Below, in pieces: positions 21,986 through 32,455 of a stretch of DNA of 64,000 bases. The notes under the pieces were generated by a model. It saw nothing but the letters and a program-made list of their open reading frames with translations. It had not been told where the DNA came from and did not search any database. Location of the stretch: contig NC_045436.1 of the NCBI RefSeq assembly GCF_002776525.5, forward strand, positions 164,376,756 to 164,440,755. The letters are read 5' to 3'. How positions within the stretch are numbered: the stretch's first letter is position 1; each line of letters starts with the position of its first letter. The translations under genes were made by a program, and so were the position numbers. Source of the DNA: Piliocolobus tephrosceles (Eukaryota > Chordata > Mammalia > Primates > Cercopithecidae).

Positions 21986-22330
21986 TATTAGTTTCCTGTG
22001 GCTGCTATGATAAATTAGCATATACTTAGCGACTTAAAACAACAGAAATTTATCCTCTCACAATTCTGAGTCCAGTTGCCTGAAATCAACACTGCTAGGC
22101 CAAGATCAAGTTGTCAGCAGGTTGCACTTCCTCTGCAGGCCTGGGAGAGAATTTGTTCTTGCCTTTTCTAGCTTCCGGGTGGCTGCTGGCATTTCTTTTC
22201 TTGTGGCCTTATCACTCCAATCTTCATGGCCAGCATCTTCAAGTCTCTTCCTGCTCCACCTTCACATGGCCTACTTTTTCAATTATCAAATCTCCTTCTA
22301 CCTTTCTGATAAAGATAGAGAAAGATAAAG
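21986..22330 (-). mobile_element. MLT1-type LTR, 5' LTR of the MaLR element
   Basis: Antisense LTR: TATTAGTTTCCTGTGGCTGC, GACTTAAAACAACAGAAATT, GTTGTCAGCAGGTTGCACTT, TCCGGGTGGCTGCTGG and CACCTTCACATGGCC. It is truncated at its right side, where different LTR-like sequence begins. With 19974-21445 it makes one antisense element. Confidence 0.85.
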
Positions 22331-22470
22331 ATATGGATGTATATACAGATATGAGAGAGAGTCAGAGACAGATGTATTTTAAAGAACTGGCTAATATGTA
22401 TATGGCAAGTATAAAACTTATAGGTTAGGCCAACAGGCTAGAAATTCAAATAACAGTTGATGTTCAGTCT
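22331..22470 (-). mobile_element. MLT2-like ERVL LTR, left part
   Basis: AGAGAGAGTCAGAGACAG, a TTTTAAAGAACTGGCTAATA block and GGCCAACAGGCTAGAAATTC follow the reverse of an MLT2-type LTR. It is split by the Alu at 22471. Confidence 0.65.
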
Positions 22471-22745
22471 CTTTTTCTTTTTAAGACAAGGTCTCACTCT
22501 GTCATCCAGGCTCGAGTGCAGTGATGTAATGACTCACTGCAGCTTTGACCTCCCAGGCTTAAGCAAACCTCCCACCTCAGCCTCCCAAGTGGCTGGAACT
22601 ACAGGCACAAATGATATACCCAGCTAATCTTGTGTGTATGTGTGGAGGTGGGGTCTCACTATGTTGCCCAGGCTGGTCTTGAACTCCTGGGCTCAAGCAA
22701 TCCTCCTACCTCAGGCTCCCAGAGTGGTGGGGTTACAAGAGCCTG
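22471..22745 (-). mobile_element. AluJ-like SINE
   Basis: An old antisense Alu (TCTCACTCTGTCATCCAGGC, CTCACTGCAGCTTTGACCTC, GCCCAGGCTGGTCTTGAACT). GTTGATGTTCAGTCT at 22456-22470 and 22746-22760 is a perfect 15-bp target duplication inside the LTR. The extreme 5' end of the Alu is truncated or eroded. Confidence 0.93.
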
Positions 22746-22760
22746 GTTGATGTTCAGTCT

Positions 22761-23020
22761 TGAGTCCAAATCCTGTAGAGCATCAGGCTGAAAACTCAGG
22801 CAAGGTTTCTAGGTTGCAGGCTTGAGGAGAATTCCTTCCGCAGAAAACCTTTGTCATTTTTCTTAAGGCATTCAACTGATTGGGTAAGGCCGACCCACAT
22901 TATCTGCTTTATTCAAAGTCTACTTATTTAAATATTAATCACATTTAAAAAATACCTTGACAACAATGTCTAGGCTGTGAAGACATTGCCTAGACATGTT
23001 GAAACGTAGAATTACCCGTT
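22761..23020 (-). mobile_element. MLT2-like ERVL LTR, right part
   Basis: Resumes after the Alu: GAGGAGAATTCCTTCCGC, GGCATTCAACTGATTGGGTA, CCGACCCACATTATCTGC, a CTTATTTAAATATTAATCAC block, then TGTTGAAACGTAGAATTACC. Confidence 0.7.
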
Positions 23021-23059
23021 ATACTAACATATTTACAGCAGTATGGAATGAAGGGGCAA

Positions 23060-23900
23060 ACCGTGCAGTTATCTGGGAGAAGTACATTCACACAGAGGGA
23101 GGGATAGGCATGTCAGGACTTTCAGGCCATGCAAGATCATTGGCTTTTATTTGAGAGTGATGAGAAGCTAGTGGAGGTTCTGCATAGAAAATAGTAATGA
23201 CTGACTTCACTAGGCTGGGAACAGGTCAGTTGGAAGATTATTTCAATGAAACAGATTAGAGAGAGTGGGATTTGGATTAGGTAGAGCTGGAAAGGATGAG
23301 AAATGTTCAGATGTTGGTAAATTTTGTTGTAGTGACAACATGTGCTTTTGTGACAAACTGGATATGAGTTGTGAGAGAAAAAGAAGAAAATGTGGCCTAA
23401 GCAATGTGAAAAGAAACTGAAAGAAGGAATTTATCATTAACTGAGATTGAAAAGATCAAATGGAAGTGATACAGATGAATCCTTAAGAGTTTGGTTGTGG
23501 TCATGTTAAGTTTTAGGGAACTATTATGTATTTAAGAACAGTTGACTATGAACCTTAGCTGTCCATAACATAGAGGTGAACTTGGGAGATGTTAGCATAG
23601 AGATATTCAAAGCGATGAGACTGGATGAAGCCATCATGATAATAAGTAATCATAGAAGAAGAATGGGGTACATGAGCTGAACCCTAAGGCACTCTAGTGT
23701 TGAGAGGTGGAGAAAAGTACAAAGAACCAGCAAAGGGATATGGAAAGCCATCAGTGAGAATGGTAGAAAATTAGGAAATTGTGTGCTAAGAGCTAAGGAA
23801 GCGACAAATTGTAAGAGAAGAGAGTGGTCAACTGGATCAAATGTTCCTGAAGTGCCGAGTAACAGATGGACTAACATTATCTCTTGTATTTAGCAATGCA
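23060..23900 (-). mobile_element. L2 LINE ORF2 fragment with RT motif
   Basis: An antisense L2. The minus frame ending at 23650 contains FDPVDHSLLL (about 23812-23841), matching the AFDTVDHSLLL motif A of CR1/L2 reverse transcriptase. On the plus strand, AGGCCATGCAAGATCATTGG, AAGCGATGAGACTGGATGA and ACCCTAAGGCACTCTAGTGT fit the reverse of L2 ORF2. Divergence is high and no open frame remains. Confidence 0.8.
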
Positions 23901-24552
23901 GCAATGGTTATCAACCTAGCTAACAGTGATTTCTGACTAGACAAATTCAAGGGAGACTATGAGGAGATGAACGGGACACAACAAAAATAACCATGGAAAG
24001 TCATAGGGTGTAGACTAAAGGTCTTTGCCCTTTACTTGAATCATAATTGAATTTGATTACCCCAGTGGATAAAATCAGTCAGGGCTTTTGGCACTGAAGA
24101 TTGGTAACGTGATGAACCACTAGTGCCAGGAAGGAAAAATGATTAAGAGTCTCACTTATTTTTTCCTCCTGGGGATCTCTGCACGCCTGGGAGAGGAGGA
24201 TGTCTGTGGTACCCTCTAACTCAATTTGTCAGTCATAAGCTTTCACTGGCAGGTTCTGGAGGTGAAGACAGTAGTGCAGAGTACAACTTCTTGATCTGAG
24301 CAACAATACAAAAGGAGAATAAATTTTGAAAACTAAAAGCAAAGAAACAGTACAACACAACACAAAACAAAAATCAACAGAAATAATTTAACAGTGGAAA
24401 GTAGGACCAGTCTTGAGTATCCTGTCTTTTTCTGTAGATGATATTTGGTAGATATTTCTTAAATGAAATAATGGAGTAATGTTGTAAGTATATTAGAGGG
24501 TCAATAAATATTAAATCTTTCTGCAAAGCCCCAAATCTACTTTACAATTTAC
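23901..24552. other. Unassigned DNA
   Basis: No element recognised. AACACAACACAAAACAAAAA near 24355 is a short low-complexity stretch. Confidence 0.4.
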
Positions 24553-24659
24553 AAAAGATCCCTAAATAAAAGGCATATTTGAGTCATATGTTCCCACAGG
24601 AAAGAAATTGTTACAGTAATGTGTATTTCTTATTCTAGACTTGTATTAAAATGACAAAA
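24553..24659 (+). repeat. 107-bp direct duplication, copy A
   Basis: Starts AAAAGATCCCTAAATAAAAG and ends near TATTAAAATGACAAAA. Copy B at 27615-27721 aligns without gaps and with nine substitutions by my count, mostly transitions (about 92% identity). Confidence 0.9.
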
Positions 24660-24914
24660 ATCCTGTTTAGTATATCTGACAAATTATTTGAAATGAAGAG
24701 GAATGTGCAGTAGATTTGAAAGTAATCATAGGAGGATGAGTGGTTACAACAGAAAGACATAGTAGGAAAAATATCTGTTAGTAGTTCTTGATTTTTTCCC
24801 ATGGGAGGAGAAAAAAACAATTAATGAGGGTAATATAATTTGCCTAATTCTGTGCTTTTTGACTTTTGATGCATCATCCATTCTTCTAATCAATTACATT
24901 GCAGTGTGAAAGTC
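24660..24914. other. Unassigned spacer
   Basis: Nothing recognised. Confidence 0.35.
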
Positions 24915-25125
24915 CTACGAATTAGGACTCTTGTGAGTGAACAGTGGGGAAAGGGAAATTAAGAAAGGTGTTGTAAACAAGGGCAGACAGAAGACCGTGA
25001 AGCAGTGAGAATAATTTAAATTTGATGTAGAAGGTGACAGGCAGCCCTGGAGGTTTGAGAAAGGAAGAATGTGATCGGAACTGTGGACAAGGAAGATGAT
25101 TTTGACAGCCTTTGGTACTGATTGC
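24915..25125 (-). mobile_element. L2 LINE fragment
   Basis: CAGCCCTGGAGGTTTGAGAA, GGAAGAATGTGATCGGAAC and GAAGATGATTTTGACAGCC follow the reverse of L2 ORF2 near its C-terminus, parallel to 9900-9990. The outer borders are vague. Confidence 0.6.
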
Positions 25126-25329
25126 ACATTTCATAATATAAAACAGCCTTCAAGGTCTTGGAAAAAAATTTTATATTTATTAATTTTCTTTTTCCAGGTA
25201 TTACATAAATTGCTATATACTCTAGGAGTTAGGCTGGTTTGTTTTGATTTGTTTTGCTTTGTTAAAGGAGGTCATGCAATCGAGTTATGTGACTGGCACT
25301 AAACAGCTGAAGCCCAATCATTTCATATG

Positions 25330-25760
25330 GCTTGGCACTATTTTAACAATATAAAAATGATTCTGATATTTATTCAAGTCGAATAGAGATGTATGATCCC
25401 ATCAAGTTAATTATTAGCAAAAAAGTGTGATACTGTTTAAATAGCAGATGTGTTAATACAGAGTAATTATGTTGACTGAAAATGAACAGTTCCATCCGGC
25501 AGACGCCCAATTTTTTTTCCTAGCAGTGTCGACACTGAATGTCTTTTAATACATTGGAAAATTACTAGGCAGATTTGAAATAACAAAGCAATCACTGCAG
25601 GGTTTGTTTAAGGTTCCTCTAGAGAATAGGGCAAATAAAATGATTATAGTGATTTGAACAGTCAGAATTGTATAGCTGTTCACTTAGAAAAACAATCTTC
25701 CAATTAGCTGACAGTTGATAGCTTCTGATATTTCCTGAAATGGTTTCTGCATTAGGAGTA
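25330..25760. other. Candidate conserved non-coding island
   Basis: Single-copy, repeat-free, AT-rich sequence with clustered homeodomain-like cores (AAGTTAATTATTAGC, CAGAGTAATTATG, CCAATTAGCTGACAG) and uniform texture. This looks like ancient regulatory DNA, but conservation cannot be judged from one sequence. Confidence 0.3.
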
Positions 25761-26913
25761 TTAATCTGTACTTCTATGTAGTAGGTTACTTAAGAGAAGG
25801 TTATTCTCATTATAGTGAACACATGTAAAGGTTATACTCACCAATATACTCACTTGACAATTTCAAATGTGTAGTCCAAATGGATTACTTATACATAAAT
25901 TTGTATGGCTCATACTATTAATGATATTGCAACAATGTTAAGTTGGATACTAGTGAATTTGAAAGTTTCCATTTTTCTCACCCTAACTGTTTTGGCTAGG
26001 GTTCTGAATTTAATGCTTTCATTTTCCTTTGTGATTGGGTCAGAGAATAAGCAAGTTCATTGGGTTTTTAAACCTGAGCCTTTGAGGAGCCTGAGCTTGG
26101 ATTGTGATCTCTAAGGTGAGGTAGGTGAGAGTTAGAAGTATTCACAGATATTTGGTTATAAAGTGGAGTAGATGGACTATGAATAGATAGCTTGTCAACA
26201 GATCTACTGATATGTGCTTCCTCTGTAGTAGAAAAGCAAACCAGCGCTGACTTAAACAGGCCTTAAGTTCCTCCTGTATCAAGAAATTTGAAGGAATGTA
26301 ATAACATATTTCAGTTTTATGGATCAACCACATTAGAGCCATTGTTTGGTATCTATTGTGAGCATCTTTCACTCCTAAGATGGCTGCCTCAATTCCAGGC
26401 GTAACATCCATACTCAAAGCAAGAAGAAGGGAGAAGGAATGTGTTAGCTCTGACCATGTCAGTCCGATTGATCAGGAAGCACTGCCTTTATCAGCCATTT
26501 GCAGACTCCTCTTTACCTCCCATTGGCCAGGAATGTATCACATGATCATCGTAACTTGCAAGGGAGTCTGGGAAGATGTGTACATTTCACAGTCTCTGTA
26601 GTAGAGATTGGCAAGGAGGAGAGGTTGGGAAGGGGGTTTGTTGTATTAGTCAGCCAGTCATATTTGAAACTATCAGTGAATTATACAGAAGAGTTTCCAT
26701 ACCTCGAGTTTCATTTATTGTGATAGATTTAACTCTGTTTAAGATTCCACTAGAAGTTGGGAGGGTATTTACTAATGCGGATATACAGGATAAATATTTG
26801 ATGGCGATATTCATAAACATAGCCTTGAAAAAGCCATCTACATTCCCACGTGATAGGAGAGACATAGGCAGGTGCAGGTCATGGCCAGAAAAGGACCTCC
26901 CTCTTGTTGGCTT
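25761..26913. other. Single-copy DNA
   Basis: No repeat recognised. Several overlapping frames (up to 125 codons at 26576-26953) run into Alu sequence and show no domain; I do not call them genes. Confidence 0.45.
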
Positions 26914-26926
26914 CTTTCTCTACTTT

Positions 26927-27232
26927 CTTTTTTTTTTTTTTTTTTTTTGTTGAGACGGAGTCTCGCTGTGTCGCCCAGGCTGGAGTGCAGTGGTGCGATC
27001 TGGTCTTACCGCAAGCTCCGCCTCCCGGGTTCACGCCTTTCTCCTGCCTCAGCCTCTGGAGTAGCTGAGACTACAGGCGCCCGCCACCTCGCCCGGTTAC
27101 TTTTTTGTATTTTTAGTAGAGATGGGGTTTCACTGTGTTAGCCAGGATGGTCTCGATCTCCTGACCTTGTGATCTGCCCACCTCGGCCTCCCAAAGTGCT
27201 GGGATTACAGGCGTGAGGCACCACGCCCGGCC
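26927..27232 (-). mobile_element. AluY SINE
   Basis: A full-length antisense Alu with a long T-run, ending CCACGCCCGGCC. CTTTCTCTACTTT at 26914-26926 and 27233-27245 is a perfect target duplication. GCAAGCTCCGCCTCCCGGG and CACCTCGCCCGG are AluY-type. It lacks the GTGGCCGG variant of the two monkey-type copies, so it is probably a somewhat older AluY. Confidence 0.96.
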
Positions 27233-27245
27233 CTTTCTCTACTTT

Positions 27246-27614
27246 TTAATTATTTCCAGTAATTGTTAACATAACTTGGCTGTACCTCTGAAATTCTCCT
27301 GAAATTGTTTTTTTAAAGCAATGTTGCCTAAATTATAACCTCAAATGAACATTTAAATTAGTATAATAATGTTAATTATCTATAATAAATAAAATGATTA
27401 TGTAAACGAACTTCAATTTGAATTCATTTTACCTACAAGTCCACATTAGTTTAAATATCTGGTATTCTGTTAATAGTTTATTATTACCTTTTTTCATATA
27501 ACCATCTGGATTTCATATGAAAATTCCCTTCTGATTATTTTCAGTGTACAATATTGGCAACATAATTGTGCATAGACCATCTCACTCACATTCATAACAG
27601 CTGGCTCTTCTAGA
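27246..27614. other. AT-rich single-copy DNA
   Basis: No element named. Rich in TAAT, TTAATTA and ATAATAA strings. Confidence 0.4.
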
Positions 27615-27721
27615 AAAAGATCCCTAAATAAAAGACATATTTGAATCATATATTCCCGTAGGAAAGAAATTGTTATAGTAATATGTATTTCTTATTCTAG
27701 ACTTCTATTAAAATGGCAAAA
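27615..27721 (+). repeat. 107-bp direct duplication, copy B
   Basis: Starts AAAAGATCCCTAAATAAAAG, contains GGAAAGAAATTGTTATAG and CTTATTCTAGACTTCTATTA. Same orientation as copy A, 3.06 kb away. No poly-A or target duplication is seen, so retrotransposition is unlikely. Confidence 0.9.
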
Positions 27722-28244
27722 TTCACTGTCTTGGCTTAAGTTTTAAAAAGATCACATATCTCTATCCATATTGCATAGCTCACTAACTTTATATACATTT
27801 ATGAAACAGCATCAGATTGCTTAAAAATTGCATTAAGAATCCTTAGCTCTAGTAAAGAAACATTACCTTCCCCACCACCAAAATGGCCTTCTCATATCTC
27901 TTTCCTGGGCCTCATTTGAACTTTGAGGTGTGTGTAAACAGTTATAAGTAGGTTGTCTTGAAGAGCTAGGGAGATTTATAAGACAGAAACTTTGCCTTTA
28001 AATGAACACACGATTGTAAAATATCTGGCAAGGCACACCAACTAATGATTCAAAAGCAAAATGTTTTATGATCGTAACAAGACTCAGGGAACTTACTGCT
28101 CACGGAGTTAACATGTATGAACTAAAATAACACGAGCATGAAAGTTAAATCAGTATTCTCTTTCAGATCAGAAACCAAATACACACACACACACACACAA
28201 TTTGTAAAACAAAAAGACATAAAACCTTAACTTCCATTGACTTC
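27722..28244. other. Unassigned DNA with a short (CA)n
   Basis: A (CA)n run lies at about 28180-28199. The rest has no recognised repeat or exon. Confidence 0.45.
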
Positions 28245-28480
28245 ATGTTGACTAATCACTTTAGCCACTGCAGCTTTAATTAAAACAAGATTAAAAGTAA
28301 GAGATTTATCAGCCCTTTTATTTTGTTACAAAGGAGCTAAGGTTTCTTTACTATATGGCTTAGAAACGCTGTCACTGCGTACTTAGTTAAGCCACTTTGG
28401 AAGATCCTTATTACTGCATTTGTATATTTCAATTTACTCTCTTTGAAAACTGGAAGCAGTTCCACTAACAGAAAGAAGTT
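28245..28480. other. Candidate conserved non-coding island
   Basis: Repeat-free, with motifs common in developmental enhancers: CTTTAATTAAAAC, AGAGATTTATCAGCC and a SOX-like GTTACAAAGG. Low-confidence inference from texture only. Confidence 0.28.
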
Positions 28481-29049
28481 CGGTAAATGAAAGTTGCACC
28501 TAAGGAGCCTCCAAAATTGCTGGGCCTGAGACAGTGGATTTCAAATGGTGTTCACTGAAACCCTAAAGGTGCAACAGAACTGCCTCGGGAACTTAAGAGA
28601 GGGGAACGGGAAACGGAGGAAGAACAACTGCATGGCGAGTTCAAGGCTCCATGAGTCTTGCTTTTGGAAATCCCTAGAGATATCCAGGAACTGCTTTTTA
28701 TTTGTTATAAAAATTGGCTTCTGGAAATGATTTTATTTGAAGAAAGTATGTCTTGCTTTGAAAATTTTTGTTGTTATTATTGTTGAAAACAGTTGCGCTA
28801 AGGGAATACAGATACATATTTTTTAAAAAGAAAAAAAAATAGGGGACCTGAGAAACAATGTAGCGAGAGAGGCATAGTGAAACAACCAATTATCTTCTGC
28901 TTTTTTTTCTTGCCACACCAGAAGACAGCATTCGAAAGAGAAAATTCAATTCAGCAAGTATGGAAGGAGTATTCCCAGTGTGAGGCAAAATAAATAAGTT
29001 ACCACCTTGATGGGATATAGCTGGGGCAGGAAAAGCATTGCACTTGAAT
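28481..29049. other. Unassigned DNA
   Basis: No recognised element. The 61-codon frame at 28545-28730 has no domain. Confidence 0.4.
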
Positions 29050-29065
29050 AAGAAAATGTGTTTTC

Positions 29066-29330
29066 TTCATAGGTGGGAATTGAACAATGAGAACACTTGG
29101 ACACAGGAAGGGGAACATCACACACCGGGGCCTGTTGTGGGGTGGGGGACGGGGGAGGGATAGCAATAGAATATATACCTAATGTAAATGATGAGTTAAT
29201 GAGTGCAGCACACCAACATGGCACATGTAGATATATGTGACAAAACTGCACGTTGTGCACATGTACCCTAGAACTTAAAGTATAATAAAAAAATTTTAAA
29301 AAAAAGAGAGCCAAAAAAAAAAAAAAAAAA
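29066..29330 (+). mobile_element. L1PA 3' end, 5'-truncated
   Basis: A sense L1PA tail: GAACAATGAGAACACTTGGA, GGGAACATCACACACCGGGG, GAGTGCAGCACACCAACATG and CACATGTACCCTAGAACTTA, followed by two A-runs. Flanks AAGAAAATGTGTTTTC (29050-29065) and AAGAAGATGTATTTTC (29331-29346) are a 16-bp target duplication with two mismatches. Confidence 0.95.
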
Positions 29331-29419
29331 AAGAAGATGTATTTTCCTATCCTGGCTCCATCTGAAGGATTGAAGGTGTTAGAATATGGACTTGTTGGTT
29401 TGTAAAACAATGGCACAGT

Positions 29420-29525
29420 TGTTCGTTAAGCACCTGCTATCTGCCAGGCACTGTGTTAGGCATAGGGGAATTCAAAGATAAATGTGGTCTGCTACCATGT
29501 CCTGAAAGAACTCACAGAATAGTGA
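29420..29525 (-). mobile_element. L2 3' end
   Basis: GTTAAGCACCTGCTATCTGC, CAGGCACTGTGTTAGGCATA and a GAAAGAACTCACAGAATAG block are the reverse of an L2 tail. Confidence 0.75.
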
Positions 29526-29534
29526 TAATAATTC

Positions 29535-29815
29535 GAGTAGTAAACTAGCTGACATTTACCGGATAATTGATCTGGGCCAGGCAATATTCTAATCACCTTT
29601 ACAAGAACTCTCTTTAGAACCTTCATGGTGATCTCAGTAGGTCCATAATATACTTATTCCTATTTTACAGGAATGGACATGAGGTATAGAGAGGTTAAAT
29701 AACTCGCTCAAAGTTCCACAGATAGAAAGTGCAGAGATAGTCTTTGAATTTAGTTCACAGAATTCCAGAACCGGTTTTCTAAACAATGTCACTCCATCGC
29801 TTTACCTGAATGGAG
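29535..29815 (-). mobile_element. MIR SINE, near full length
   Basis: Antisense MIR: CATTTACCGGATAATTGATC, CTTATTCCTATTTTACAGGA, AGAGAGGTTAAATAACTCGC, AAGTTCCACAGATAGAAAGT. One of the best-preserved MIRs here. It abuts the preceding L2 tail. Confidence 0.85.
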
Positions 29816-30740
29816 GAGATACGGTGAGAAGGGAATGTATAGTGATTTTGTGAATGCATTTTAGAAACAATGGTATTCTGTACAAGTGTTAGTTATCCTT
29901 ACACCAAGGGAGAGAAATAATTCAGAAGTTAAATCGTAATAGGATGTAAATGTCCAAAAAAAAGAGTAAAGCTGTAGGAAGCAAAGTATAAGGCAACCTC
30001 AGGTTTCTAGAACCTAAGTAACTTCATCAAGCATTCCTGTGCCTTCATTCAGAGTCCTTCTGGATTAACTTTTAGTAGGAAGGAAAGGAAGGCTCAGGTA
30101 TTTCCCAGGCTCTGACTAGGTATATATCAGTCTCAGCAGCCACTAAGACTATCCAAATGCAAACACGTGATTTTCTTGACATTGAGCTCATTTACTTCGA
30201 GGCAGAACTTGGGTTAGACATCAGGAACAACATGATGAACCCCCTTTTAGCCAGAGAGTGAACATTTTAAGTAGAGAAGTGTGCTATCTAAATGGCTTCC
30301 CTTGTGTTCCGGAAATAAGGCACCCTGACATTGTCAAATAGAATAGTAAGAAGATGATCTGGGAGCTCACCCTTTCCTTCCCTGCTTGAGCCTGGATTGT
30401 GTCCTGTTAGTGTGTCTCAAATCTGTTCTATCCAACGCGCATTTGCAGAAACCGCATTTGTAAAGAAAAGCAGATTAGAGCAATTTAAAGGTCAGTGGCA
30501 AAGCTGAAATATAACCAGTGTTAACCACAGTATCCAGTAGAAGACGGTGTTGATAACAAGGTGCCTGCAGACATTCTGCGGTTAAGAATTGGCTTTAATT
30601 CAATCAGTGGAGGAGAAAACAAAAAACCTTGTCTGTATTTATAATTTTGGTTTAGCTCCTATTCTTCTAGAAAATGTGCCTTTATTAAAAGCATGAAAAT
30701 AGACATTTCAGAAATGTGTTATCCAGTGTCAGTCCTCAAT
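29816..30740. other. Single-copy DNA
   Basis: About 0.9 kb without recognised repeats, long frames or splice-supported exons. Confidence 0.45.
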
Positions 30741-31060
30741 TAACTTCTATTCATTCAGCCACCAAGAATCGGTGTTCTGCCCATTAAAAATAAGAGGCTT
30801 TCTTTTCTATTCTCTTTGCTGTTATTGATATTGTTAATCATTTTAATTAGTGGCTTCCCATGATTCCAATCAAGTCCAATTAGACTCAAACCTGATAAAC
30901 AATGAAGAGGTGAAAACAGCAGCTCGAAACAGCTAGCACAAAGTGGAAGTTGCTGTATTTTTAAATTGCTTCCAGCCACCTTTAAACAAAGTCCTTCCTT
31001 AGTCCCACTGACTGTAATAGCATCCAGTTGCTTATGTGAAATGTAACCCATAGTCATATC
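30741..31060. other. Candidate conserved non-coding island
   Basis: Repeat-free, with homeodomain-like and HMG-like words in a compact stretch (GTTAATCATTTTAATTAG, CCAATTAGACTC, CCTTTAAACAAAG). The minus frame of 103 codons has no known domain. Of the candidate islands listed, this looks most enhancer-like to me, but that is inference. Confidence 0.33.
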
Positions 31061-31339
31061 TTTCAAAAACCTTCAACCACTCTACCCCCTCAAACATATA
31101 TTCACTTGTCCACATGTCTCTATCACGCCGTGGTTTACATTTTTCAACACGCTCTATCAAAACAATTTAAATTTTTTGCTCCTCCCCTTACCTTCTCCCC
31201 ATCTTTGTGCACGCGTCCCTGCCTTTCTCTGTCCTTCGAAGGGGCCAATCTCCTTTAGAAAAGAGCAACCCCTGTTTTCAATGATGCTGTAGAAGTTCAG
31301 GGCATGTTTTCAGAGGACCACAATATACCTGTTCTGCTT
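31061..31339. other. Unassigned pyrimidine-rich DNA
   Basis: No repeat recognised. Confidence 0.35.
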
Positions 31340-31505
31340 ACTGTGCTAAATTACAAGACACTTTTCATCTCACTCCCTCAACAACTCTATGAAGTTATTA
31401 CTTCTCTTAGACCAATTTTACAGATGACAAAACTAAGGTGTCAAGAAAGCAGTAGCTTATCTAGAACACTCAGCTGGAAAAAGTTAGAGATAGAATTTGA
31501 ACTCA
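31340..31505 (-). mobile_element. MIR SINE fragment
   Basis: CAACAACTCTATGAAGTTAT, CAATTTTACAGATGACAAAA and AGAATTTGAACTCAG follow antisense MIR order. Confidence 0.75.
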
Positions 31506-31513
31506 GTTCTCTC

Positions 31514-31842
31514 TCGGTGGTTCCCAGCCTTTTTGCCACCAAGGACTGGTTTCATGGAAAACATTTTTCTTTCCCCCATGGACAGGGTTGGGGTGGTTTT
31601 GGAGTGAAACTGTTCCATCAGGCATTAGAGTCTCCTCAGGAGCATGCAACCTAGATCCCTGGCGTGTACAGTTCACAGCAGGGTTCACGCTCCTGTGAGA
31701 ATCCAATGCCACCGCTGAGCTGACAGGAGGCAGAGCTCAGGCGGTAAAGCTCACTTGCCTGCCACTCATCTCCTGCTGTGCTGCTCTGTTCCTAACAGGC
31801 CACAGACTGGTCTGGGGTGGGGAGGGGGGTCGAGGACCTTCT
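31514..31842 (-). mobile_element. MER1B hAT-Charlie transposon, near full length
   Basis: Antisense MER1B: GGTTCCCAGCCTTTTTGCC, AACTGTTCCATCAGGCATTA, GCATGCAACCTAGATCCCTG, GACAGGAGGCAGAGCTCAGG, TTCCTAACAGGCCACAGACT. Length is close to the roughly 337-bp family consensus. The termini are eroded, so no clean 8-bp target duplication is called. Confidence 0.92.
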
Positions 31843-32189
31843 CCCATATGGGCCCAGAGTCCCAGCACTCAAATGTGACATGATGCTAATGTTTCTAGGC
31901 AGTTCCCCAGGTGGAAAAAAGTACAAACTCTAAAACTTCACTATTAATTTTTCTTAATAGTGAGTATATTCAATTGATAACTTTTTTTATGAGAATTGTA
32001 CCTTATCCAACCCTCTTTATGCCTCTGACCTTACTTGCTAAATAACATGGTTTACACTGTCTTTCAGGTGAGAAAAGGAATCCTTAGATCTATGTAATGG
32101 ACAATTCTTATCTTTGAAAATTATTCAATTGTAACATGAGTATCTGTCTTACTACTTGAAAACTTCATGTTCTCAATTTAAACAATGTG
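31843..32189. other. Unassigned DNA
   Basis: Nothing recognised. Confidence 0.4.
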
Positions 32190-32455
32190 ACATAGAAGAG
32201 CATGAATAGCATGATCTGGGTTTGAAGCCTGGTATCTCTTACAGCTGTCTGGGATAACTCAGGCAGGTTAGTTACTTTTTCTGAGCTGAGAGCCTGGAAT
32301 AAAAATAGTAGTAAAGAATAAATAAATTGAACCCAGAAAATACCAATTATAAAATCAGCCTTGCAGTATTATTGTGAAAGTTAAACAAAACACATATTTA
32401 AATGTGCCTGACCTGTAACTCTTTCTTAATAAATGATAACTTTAATAATTGTTAT
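32190..32455 (+). mobile_element. MIR SINE, interrupted
   Basis: Sense MIR: TAGCATGATCTGGGTTTGAA, GGCAGGTTAGTTACTTTTTC, then after an extra A-rich stretch TATTATTGTGAAAGTTAAAC and CTTAATAAATGATAAC at the tail. Confidence 0.72.

Noticed and set aside
19974..22330. A possible intact endogenous retrovirus
   Set aside because: It is a MaLR relic with a stub of one LTR, a Tigger insertion and no gag, pol or env frames.
23650..23877. A reverse-transcriptase-like frame as a possible domesticated gene
   Set aside because: FDPVDHSLLL is a clear RT motif, but the surrounding L2 is heavily mutated and the frame is only 75 codons.
24630..24645. TATTTCTTATTCTAG as a real splice acceptor of a duplicated exon
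   Set aside because: The pyrimidine tract is weak and there is no matching donor or open exon. Kept only as a note in the duplication finding.
28946..29416. A 156-codon minus-strand frame
   Set aside because: Most of it is the antisense translation of an L1PA 3' UTR and its A-tail (poly-Phe). No independent coding evidence.
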